Shown piece by piece: positions 24,936 through 31,725 of a stretch of 64,000 nt of DNA. Under the pieces are notes generated by a model that worked only from the letters and a program-made list of their open reading frames with translations, was not told the DNA's origin and searched no databases. Source of the DNA: Erythrobacter sp. UBA1916 (lineage in GTDB: Bacteria; Pseudomonadota; Alphaproteobacteria; Sphingomonadales; Sphingomonadaceae); assembly GCA_002337385.1 (NCBI GenBank), contig DDFY01000023.1:34184-98183 (forward strand), read 5' to 3'. Position numbers and translations under genes: made by a program. Within the stretch, counting starts at the first letter, position 1, and each line of letters opens with the position of its first letter.

Positions 24936-25589
24936 TTACTCAGAACTCCGGGAATGGTTGGCGAGGCGGCCCATGATGGCGGCCACATATTGCTGTGTTT
25001 CGCGGATGCGCGGAATGCCGCCCGCGCGCATCACGCGGCCCGGTCCGGCATTATAGGCGGCAAGCGCCTTTTCGAGGTCGCCATCGAAGCGGTCAAGCTG
25101 CTCACGCAGATAGCGCGCGCCGCCTTCGAGATTGGCGAAGGGATCGTCTGCATCGACGCCAAGATAGCGCGCCGTGCCCGGCATCAGCTGGGCGAGGCCC
25201 CGCGCGCCCACCGGGCTGCGGGCATTGGCGTGCCAGCGGCTTTCCTGCCACACCAGCGCTTCGATCAGGGCGGGGGAGAGGTCGAACCGGGCGGCCAGCT
25301 CGGCCACCTTGGCGGCATATTGCTGTGGCACGGCGTCGTCATGCAGTGCGGTGTTGGCGACGGCGCTTTCGGGCACCAGGTCGAACACCTCGAACGGAAC
25401 TTCAGCAGGCGCGGGAACCATCGCGTAGCTCGCGGATAGATCCTGCGAAGCCGAGGCGGCCATGGCTGGCCCTGCGACCCAGCGCGGCTCCCCCGACGTG
25501 CCGATCTCGAGCACGTCTGCGCGGGCCGGCTGTGCGCCGACCGCGATTATCAAGGCAGTTGCCGACAAAGTCAGCGCGCGCAGAATCAT
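24936..25589 (-). CDS. virB1: Lytic transglycosylase, VirB1-like
   Basis: Start ATG 25589 is preceded by GGAGGG and gives a 217-residue exported protein with the signal MILRALTLSATALIIAVGAQPARA. The SLT domain holds the catalytic Glu in LVWQESRW, with GARGLAQLMPGTA and LAAYNAGPGRV, all standard. It opens peptidoglycan locally so the secretion machine can cross the wall. As first gene of the virB operon it is a VirB1 equivalent. The 24 codons upstream of 25589 up to an earlier start at 25613 are not needed. Confidence 0.92.
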   Translation of the reverse strand: MILRALTLSATALIIAVGAQPARADVLEIGTSGEPRWVAGPAMAASASQDLSASYAMVPAPAEVPFEVFDLVPESAVANTALHDDAVPQQYAAKVAELAARFDLSPALIEALVWQESRWHANARSPVGARGLAQLMPGTARYLGVDADDPFANLEGGARYLREQLDRFDGDLEKALAAYNAGPGRVMRAGGIPRIRETQQYVAAIMGRLANHSRSSE

Positions 25590-25674
25590 CCGTACCCTCC
25601 GAAGCGCCCCCAATGCTTACAATAGATGACAACCGCGTGACAGCCCCAAGGGCCCCGTGGTGAATGCATAGAAA

Positions 25675-25706
25675 AGCCCCGCCGGGCGCGATGGCACGGC
25701 GAGGCT
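25675..25706 (-). terminator. Intrinsic terminator of the TPR gene
   Basis: Arms 25675-25684 and 25697-25706 form a 10-bp stem with one mismatch. Read leftward, the stem is followed by TTTT (25675-25672). It lies between the TPR gene and virB1, so the virB operon most likely begins at its own promoter in 25590-25670. Confidence 0.65.
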
Positions 25707-25758
25707 CTTGGTGTTCCTTGGCAACTGCGCCTAAGCGAGCGGCCATAGTATTAAGGAA

Positions 25759-26133
25759 TCAGTTCATCGCCACGGCGGTCTGATCCAGTGCGCGCAGGGC
25801 AAGGCGTGCGGCTGCGCGCGAGTCGACCCACTCACCGTCGGCAAGCTCGAGCTGGTAGCGCACGTCGGACCGGGCAGCGGCGCGATAGTAGTCGGCGGCC
25901 TTTTCCTTGTCGCCACGCACGGCCCATGCTGAACCGAGGTTGATCAGCAGCGCCGGGTCCTCGGGGTTCTGCACGAGGTTGGCTTCGAGGCGGGTGATGG
26001 CAGCATCGGTTTCGCCCTGGGTCAGCTCTTCGTACGCGGCATCGCGATGTTGGTCGTCGTTCATTCCTGCCATCATGGCAGGGGGCGCGGCCTGGGCCAG
26101 CATCAGAGCGATAGCGGTTTGAAGTACGATCAT
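25759..26133 (-). CDS. Exported TPR-repeat protein
   Basis: This 124-residue protein has a short signal-like start (MIVLQTAIALMLAQAAPPAMM). A TPR-like helical region follows: AAYEELTQGETDAAITRLEANL, then DPALLINLGSAWAVRGDKEKAADYYRAA. Such modules hold protein-protein contacts in the periplasm. It has its own terminator and a divergent promoter region shared with the lipoprotein at 26424. A role with the adjacent secretion system or Pho-like locus is possible but only by position. Small exported TPR proteins of this size are common in sphingomonads. Confidence 0.75.
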   Translation of the reverse strand: MIVLQTAIALMLAQAAPPAMMAGMNDDQHRDAAYEELTQGETDAAITRLEANLVQNPEDPALLINLGSAWAVRGDKEKAADYYRAAARSDVRYQLELADGEWVDSRAAARLALRALDQTAVAMN

Positions 26134-26284
26134 TCTTATTCTCCCAAACTGTGAATGATCGGAAGATGCGGCTCTCCCACGGCAAATGCAATTAAACTGT
26201 CATAATGTCATAAATATGAAACCTTAGATTCGGGGCGTGGCATTAGCCAAGCTTTGCTGCGGCGCGTCACGCTTGTTGGCAGGC

Positions 26285-26313
26285 CTGACACCTCACTGTC
26301 GTCAGATGGTCAC
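26285..26313 (+). promoter_or_regulatory. Candidate Pho box (three direct repeats, 11-base period)
   Basis: Three 7-base repeats, CTGACAC (26285-26291), CTGTCGT (26296-26302) and TGGTCAC (26307-26313), are each separated by 4 bases. This is the arrangement of PhoB-binding Pho boxes (consensus CTGTCAT or CTGTCAC). They face the lipoprotein gene, whose GTG start is 111 bases downstream. The rest of the 26134-26423 gap holds an isolated CTGTCAT at 26341-26347, one at 26197-26203 and a T7 run just before the ribosome site. No gene is seen in it. Confidence 0.6.
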
Positions 26314-26423
26314 AATTTAATCGAGCCCTTTGCAAACAAACTGTCATGAGCGGCTCCTAGCGAGCGTCTCGCGACATTCATTCGCATTCCTGATTCTCGG
26401 TTTTTTTGAGGGGACCGTTCGCT

Positions 26424-28052
26424 GTGACTCACCTTTCTCGCGCTCTTATCATCGGCACCAGCGTGCTGGCTCTGGCCGCTTGCGGTCCTGAAGAAATCGC
26501 TTCGCCCGGCACTGGCGTCATCAACATCGGTGACGTCATCACCAACCCGGCACCGACTCCGACCCCGACCTCGGCTCCCACGGTCACTGCCGCGGGTGCC
26601 TGCCCCAGCCTCACCAACGATGGCTCGGTTGTGCTCACCAACGACGGCACCATTTCTGGCCCAACCGGTGAATACCGCATCTGCACTCTGCCCAGCCTGA
26701 TCACGAAGTCGGTGACGCTGCCGCAGATCGACGGGCTCGTCTATCGTCTGAACGGCCGCGTTGACGTCGGCTGCGACGGCGGCCCGGTGGCTCCGACCGC
26801 CTACACTTCGACGACCGTCGGCTGCAACACCCCGCTCGACGCCGACACCAACGTCACCCTCGGGATCGACCCGGGCGTGGTGATCTATGGTGAGCAGGGC
26901 GCTTCGTGGCTGGCTGTGAACCGCGGCAACAAGATCAACGCTTCGGGCTCCGCCAGCAAGCCGATCATCTTCACCAGCGCCGACAACATCGCCGGCCTTA
27001 ACACCGAAAGCACTCCGGGTGGCCAGTGGGGCGGTGTCGTGCTGCTCGGCCGCGGCCGCATCACCGACTGCGACATCGGCGCCGTTGGCGGTACGGGCGC
27101 CGGTGCGTGTCAGCGTCGCACCGAAGGCGCGGTGAACGATGCGCTCTTCGGCGGCACCGACGACACCTACAACGCCGGTACCATGGAATATGTGCAGATC
27201 CGCTATTCGGGCTTCGTGCTTTCGAACAACAAGGAACTGCAGTCGCTGACCCCCTCGGGCGTCGGCACCGGCACCACGCTTAACCACATCCAGTCGCACC
27301 GGTCGTCGGACGATGGCGCCGAGTTCTTCGGCGGTTCGGTCAACGTGAGCCACTATATCGCCACCGGCGCAGACGACGACAGCCTCGACGTCGACACCGG
27401 TGCCCGCCTGAACGTGCAGTATGCTCTGCTGCTGCCGGTCCCGGGCGAAGGCGATGCGCTGATGGAAATCGACTCCAACGGTAACGAGGGTGACGCCCCG
27501 CGTACCGACCTCAAGGTCGTGAACTTCCTGGGGCTGCAGTCGGTGACCAGCCCGTCCAACGAAGGTGCCGACAAGGCTGCGGTCCTGTTCCGCGGCAATG
27601 CCGATGTCACGCTTTACAACGGCGCGATCATCGCTCCCGAGAACGAGTGCATCCGCATGACCTCGAACACCACCGCGGCCAACCGCGCCTCGCTGACTGC
27701 GCGTTCGGTTGTGCTGCAGTGCTCGGGCACCGGCGACGCGAAGTACATCGGCGATGGTTCGGGCGATGCCTTCACCGCCGCTGACGTTCGCGGCTTCATC
27801 ACCGCTGACGCCTCGAACAACGAGGACTTCACCAACACGCTGACCAGCACGTTCATCAACGGTTCCAACGAGGACGCTGTCGCCATCACCAGCCCGACTG
27901 GCCTGTCGACCTTCTTCGTCGAGGCGACCCCTTACCACATCGGCGCTGCCTGGACCGGCGGTGACGACTGGTATGCCGGCTGGACCTGCAACAGCAACAT
28001 TGCGAACTTCGGCGCTTCCTCGTCGGCATGCACCACGCTGCCGACGACCTGA
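26424..28052 (+). CDS. Large secreted lipoprotein, beta-helix-like, paired with a TonB receptor
   Basis: Start GTG 26424, ten bases after GAGGGG, gives a 542-residue lipoprotein with the lipobox LAAC. A Pro/Thr linker (PAPTPTPTSAPTV) is followed by a repetitive body. It has many short beta-strand and turn units such as GVVIYGEQGASWLAVNRG, KPIIFTSADNI and MEYVQIRYSGF, typical of a right-handed parallel beta-helix. Six or more cysteines probably form disulfides. The family often occurs next to TonB receptors, as here. It may be a surface protein that binds the substrate for the receptor. Pho-box-like repeats upstream suggest induction by phosphate limitation. No enzyme motif is recognised. Confidence 0.8.
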   Translation: MTHLSRALIIGTSVLALAACGPEEIASPGTGVINIGDVITNPAPTPTPTSAPTVTAAGACPSLTNDGSVVLTNDGTISGPTGEYRICTLPSLITKSVTLPQIDGLVYRLNGRVDVGCDGGPVAPTAYTSTTVGCNTPLDADTNVTLGIDPGVVIYGEQGASWLAVNRGNKINASGSASKPIIFTSADNIAGLNTESTPGGQWGGVVLLGRGRITDCDIGAVGGTGAGACQRRTEGAVNDALFGGTDDTYNAGTMEYVQIRYSGFVLSNNKELQSLTPSGVGTGTTLNHIQSHRSSDDGAEFFGGSVNVSHYIATGADDDSLDVDTGARLNVQYALLLPVPGEGDALMEIDSNGNEGDAPRTDLKVVNFLGLQSVTSPSNEGADKAAVLFRGNADVTLYNGAIIAPENECIRMTSNTTAANRASLTARSVVLQCSGTGDAKYIGDGSGDAFTAADVRGFITADASNNEDFTNTLTSTFINGSNEDAVAITSPTGLSTFFVEATPYHIGAAWTGGDDWYAGWTCNSNIANFGASSSACTTLPTT

Positions 28053-28074
28053 GCGGCTGCCTGACGTGAATACT

Positions 28075-28106
28075 GCGGGGGCAGCCGCTCTGCCGGCTGC
28101 CCCCGC
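28075..28106 (+). terminator. Perfect 13-bp hairpin between lipoprotein and receptor genes
   Basis: GCGGGGGCAGCCG (28075-28087) pairs perfectly with CGGCTGCCCCCGC (28094-28106) around a 6-base loop. No T run follows. It lies between two co-directional genes 92 bases apart. It probably stabilises the upstream mRNA or causes partial termination, so that the lipoprotein is made in excess over the receptor. Confidence 0.6.
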
Positions 28107-28144
28107 TCATGCATTTATGCACTATTGATTTCAGGAGACCTCGG

Positions 28145-30799
28145 ATGTCCACCTCTTCGCGGCTGGTCGGTGCGCTTATCGTCACGACAGCTCTGACACT
28201 TCCATCGCTCGCCCATGCGCAGGAAAGCCAGGCGCCGGGCAGCACCACCACCACCGACGAGGCGGACTCCGTCGACGTTTCGGTTCCGGGCGGCAATTCG
28301 GTCATCGTTGTGACTGGCCGTCTGAACCGTGATCCGGCCCAGACCTCGGCCCAGGTTACGAGCGTTCTGTCGACTGAAGACATTGCTCGCACCGGCGAAG
28401 GCGACATCGCTGGCGCGCTCTCGCGCGTCACGGGCCTCAGTGTGGTCGGCAACGGCTTCGTTTACGTCCGCGGTCTCGGCGATCGCTACTCGCTGGCGCT
28501 GCTCAACGGTTCGCCGCTGCCCAGCCCCGAGCCGCTCAAGCGCGTTGTCCCGCTTGACCTGTTCCCCACCAGCGTGGTCTCGTCCTCGATGGTCCAGAAG
28601 AGCTACTCGGTGAACTTCCCCGGTGAGTTCGGCGGCGGTGTGATCAACCTGACCACCCGCACCACGCCCGATGAGCCCTTCGTAACCATCGGCGGCAGCA
28701 TCGGCGGCGATGTGGAAACGACCTTCCAGAACGGCCTGAGCTACTATGGCAGCTCGCGCGACTGGCTTGGCTATGACAATGGCGCGCGCCAGCCCGGCGG
28801 AAATGCGCTGCAATATGTCGCCACTCCGGAGACACTGCCGGTCGGCGCGGCGACCACGCCGATCGCGGCTGAGCTGGTCACCTCGCAGCAGGCGGTGATC
28901 CAGAAGATCGGTGACGTGCAGCCGGATCTGGGCCTGTCGCTCAGCGGCGGCACGGCCATCCAGATGCCCGATGGCCAGCTCGGCATCGTGGCCGCGGCCA
29001 GCTATTCGAACAAATGGTCGACCCGCGACACCATTCAGCAGTCAGCCTCTGCAGGCAGTCTCGCTTCGATCGAGAACGACTTCCGTCAGGTTTCGACCAA
29101 CCAGAACGTGCTGGTCAACGGCATGCTCGGGTTCGGCCTGGAGCTGGGCGATCATGTGATCCGTTGGACCAATGTCTACATTCACGACACGATCAAGCGC
29201 GCCAGCCTCGCTAACGGCACTAAGCCAGCGCAGAACGGCGATACCCAGTTCATCAATCAGCGTACCGGCTTCTATGCACGCCAGCTGATCGATACGCAGC
29301 TGACCGGGGAATTCGAGTTCGGCGATCTCAGCCTCGATCTGCGCGGCAGCTATGCCAACACCAAGCGCGATGCGCCGGGTGAACTGCTGTTCCCCTATCG
29401 GGAAACGTCGCTGCGGGGTGAGACGATCTACACGATGTTCTCGTCGAGTGGCGATCGTCCGTCGTACACCTATTCGAAGCTCAACGAGGATCTTTACTCG
29501 GCGGGGATCGACGCGACCTATCCGATTACCGATACCTTCAACCTGACGGTGGGCGGTGCTTGGTCGAAATCGGACCGCTTCAGCCTGCGCCGCGAATTCC
29601 TGTTCTCGATCCCGGCCACCGGGGAGATCAATCAGGGTGGCGCGAGCATAAGCAATCCGGACTTTGCTTACATCCTCGCGACCTTGCGTCCGGACCTCTA
29701 TTTCGCGCCGGAAATGGTCAATGCGCTGGGCATCACCCTGATCGACAGCGATCCGGGCACCAACGCCTTCAACGCTGGTCTGCAAACCTGGGCCGGCTAC
29801 GCCAAGGCCGACCTGCTGCTGAACGACATGATCACCATTGATGCGGGTGTCCGTTACGAGAAGGGCGATCTGTCGGTCTCCCCGGCGGTTGCGAATTCGA
29901 CCGTCGATCCAACCAATCTCAAGAACGACTACTTCCTGCCCGCCGTCACGGTCACCTTCGATCTCGACGATGGCATGCAGATCCGCCTCAATGGTTCGAA
30001 GACCATCGCTCGGCCGCAGTTCCGCGAACTGATCGCCCAGCCGTTCTACGATCCTGACAGCAACCGTGCCTTCCGCGGTAATCCCTATCTGCAGGACAGC
30101 GAGCTGTACAACGCCGAGGCCCGCTTCGAGTGGTACTTCGCGCGCGGTCAGCGGGTGTCGCTTGCCGGGTTCTACAAGAAGATCGACAAGCCGATCGAAA
30201 CCTTCGTGGCCGGCAGCACCGACTTGCTGACCTCGTTCGCCAATGCGCCCGAAGCCTCGCTTTACGGCGCGGAGTTCGATGTCACGAAGCACTTCGACCT
30301 CGAAAGCATGGGTGGTCTGTTCAGCAGTCGGCAGGCTGTTGTGATCGCCAACTACACCTATACGAAGTCCGAACTGAAAGTGTCGGACGACGATCTGGTG
30401 GACGTGTTCGGCGCGCTTGGCAGTCCGGCCTCGATCTACTTCCGCGACGGCGCGCCGCTCACGGGGCAGTCGGATCACCTGATCAACCTGCAGCTCGGTC
30501 TCGAGGATCTTGACCGCCTGTCGCAGCAGACGATCCTGGTGACTTACGCCAGCGACCGCGTCGTCAGCCGCGGCCTGGTTGGCCAGCCCGACATTGTCGA
30601 GAAGCCGGGTGTGCGGATCGACTTCGTCTGGCGTGAAGGCTTCGAGATTGGCGGCACTGACGCTGAGATCAAGCTGGAGGCCCGCAACCTGCTGGGCACA
30701 CGCCATCAGGAGTTCCAGGACAACGGCACCGACTTCATCAACGTTAACACCTACGACGTAGGCCAGTCGTTCTCGGCGGGCCTGTCGGTGACCTTCTAG
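28145..30799 (+). CDS. TonB-dependent receptor paired with the lipoprotein
   Basis: Start ATG 28145 follows AGGAG with a 7-base gap and gives 884 residues with the signal MSTSSRLVGALIVTTALTLP. A TonB-box-like VIVVTGR is followed by a plug with FVYVRGLGDRYSLALLNG, PEPLKRVVPLDLFP and FPGEFGGGVINL. A large barrel ends SFSAGLSVTF. The RGLGDRY and GEFGGGVIN signatures mark the subfamily that includes Xanthomonas PhuR-like phosphate-related receptors (recalled, not checked). With the Pho-like boxes upstream of the unit, uptake of a phosphorus-containing compound is the favoured guess. A strong terminator follows. Confidence 0.93.
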   Translation: MSTSSRLVGALIVTTALTLPSLAHAQESQAPGSTTTTDEADSVDVSVPGGNSVIVVTGRLNRDPAQTSAQVTSVLSTEDIARTGEGDIAGALSRVTGLSVVGNGFVYVRGLGDRYSLALLNGSPLPSPEPLKRVVPLDLFPTSVVSSSMVQKSYSVNFPGEFGGGVINLTTRTTPDEPFVTIGGSIGGDVETTFQNGLSYYGSSRDWLGYDNGARQPGGNALQYVATPETLPVGAATTPIAAELVTSQQAVIQKIGDVQPDLGLSLSGGTAIQMPDGQLGIVAAASYSNKWSTRDTIQQSASAGSLASIENDFRQVSTNQNVLVNGMLGFGLELGDHVIRWTNVYIHDTIKRASLANGTKPAQNGDTQFINQRTGFYARQLIDTQLTGEFEFGDLSLDLRGSYANTKRDAPGELLFPYRETSLRGETIYTMFSSSGDRPSYTYSKLNEDLYSAGIDATYPITDTFNLTVGGAWSKSDRFSLRREFLFSIPATGEINQGGASISNPDFAYILATLRPDLYFAPEMVNALGITLIDSDPGTNAFNAGLQTWAGYAKADLLLNDMITIDAGVRYEKGDLSVSPAVANSTVDPTNLKNDYFLPAVTVTFDLDDGMQIRLNGSKTIARPQFRELIAQPFYDPDSNRAFRGNPYLQDSELYNAEARFEWYFARGQRVSLAGFYKKIDKPIETFVAGSTDLLTSFANAPEASLYGAEFDVTKHFDLESMGGLFSSRQAVVIANYTYTKSELKVSDDDLVDVFGALGSPASIYFRDGAPLTGQSDHLINLQLGLEDLDRLSQQTILVTYASDRVVSRGLVGQPDIVEKPGVRIDFVWREGFEIGGTDAEIKLEARNLLGTRHQEFQDNGTDFINVNTYDVGQSFSAGLSVTF

Positions 30800-30825
30800 A
30801 CCGCGCGACGCGCTAGCGTTGTTCG

Positions 30826-30858
30826 AAAAGGCCTCCCGCGCGAGCGGGGGGCCTTTTT
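30826..30858 (+). terminator. Strong intrinsic terminator after the TonB receptor
   Basis: AAAAGGCCTCCCGC (30826-30839) pairs with GCGGGGGGCCTTTT, ending in a T5 run at 30854-30858, with a short GCGA loop. It ends the lipoprotein-receptor unit. It also separates it from the regulator gene, which is transcribed toward it. Confidence 0.85.
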
Positions 30859-30924
30859 CGTTGCGCGAATGGATCGGGCGGGCGCGGCGATGCGCGAAAC
30901 GGCATCTGGCGATAAGGCCCCGCG

Positions 30925-31599
30925 TCAGGGCAGGTCGAGCACGTAGCCCTTCGAATGGACCGTGCGCAGCAAGTGGCCCGCGTTTGCGTTGCGCAACCCG
31001 AAGCGCAACCGCTTGATCCATACGTCGACCGTGCGCAGATACCCCGGATCGCCCGCCTTGCCGAGCGCATCGACCAGCTCCTGTCGGCTCAGTACCCGGT
31101 TGGGGTTCTCGGCCAGAAAACGCAGCACGCGGAATTCGTTCGGTCGCAGGGCAATCTGCTGCCCCTTCCAGCGCGCCTGCTCACCCGCGACGTTGATCTG
31201 CAGGTCGCCAAGGTCGAGCACTTGCGGCATGCTCGGGCGGCGGTCGGTGGCATAGAGCGCCAGAACGCGGTCGAGCATCGCCTTGCGGTCGAGCGGGCCG
31301 ATTGCATAGTCGTCGGCCCCGGCCTTGATCGCGCGGCGGCGGTCATCGGGGTCGTCCTCGTCGAGCACCATGGTGATATGGGCATCGCGCGTGCGAGGAT
31401 CGGCGCGCAGGCGGCGGCACATTTCGAGGCCCGACAGGTCATCGAGCACCCAGTCGACGAAAGCCCAGACACTGCCCTCGACAAGCTTGTTCGGCCCGGC
31501 CGAGTCCAGGCGTTCGAACACGAATTGCGCATCGCCATGGTCGAACCGCTCAAACCCGGCTGCTTGTTCACTTGTGGCGAAGATGGTGACGCGTTCCAT
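30925..31599 (-). CDS. Orphan OmpR/PhoB-type response regulator with degenerate receiver
   Basis: From ATG 31599 (GAGGG nine bases upstream) this gives 224 residues. The C-terminal winged helix is typical OmpR/PhoB: QQIALRPNEFRVLRFLAENPNRVLSRQELVDALG and RTVDVWIKRLRFGL. The receiver keeps a possible acceptor Asp (D49 in FVDWVLDD). It lacks the N-terminal acidic pair (it reads VTIFATSEQ) and the usual Lys-Pro (PLDRKA), so phosphorylation may be weak or absent. No sensor kinase is adjacent. A candidate Pho box sits about 44-61 bases upstream of the start. It may control the lipoprotein-receptor unit it converges on. Confidence 0.88.
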   Translation of the reverse strand: MERVTIFATSEQAAGFERFDHGDAQFVFERLDSAGPNKLVEGSVWAFVDWVLDDLSGLEMCRRLRADPRTRDAHITMVLDEDDPDDRRRAIKAGADDYAIGPLDRKAMLDRVLALYATDRRPSMPQVLDLGDLQINVAGEQARWKGQQIALRPNEFRVLRFLAENPNRVLSRQELVDALGKAGDPGYLRTVDVWIKRLRFGLRNANAGHLLRTVHSKGYVLDLP

Positions 31600-31642
31600 C
31601 CAGTGTTTCCCTCGTTGGACGGGGAATCCCTGCAAGCTGGAA

Positions 31643-31660
31643 ATGACCGCGCTATGACAG
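31643..31660 (-). promoter_or_regulatory. Candidate Pho box upstream of the response regulator
   Basis: Read on the minus strand, CTGTCAT (31660-31654) and CGGTCAT (31649-31643) are 7-base direct repeats separated by AGCG, an 11-base period. They lie about 44-61 bases upstream of the regulator ATG at 31599, and between it and the caspase gene end at 31726. A PhoB-type site there would replace the -35 element. Confidence 0.6.
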
Positions 31661-31725
31661 AACCGCCTGGCGTGTTCGGCGCTATCGAAACCCGGAGGCC
31701 TGACCTGCCAGGCCCCTGCGCGAAT

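Noticed and set aside
24362..24988. One 208-residue protein instead of virB3
   Set aside because: Its first part is virB2 read in another frame, rich in His/Arg/Gly. The virB3 start at 24643 fits the family start and overlaps virB2.
26400..26407. T-run as a terminator
   Set aside because: No stem precedes it on the + strand; it lies just before the lipoprotein ribosome site.
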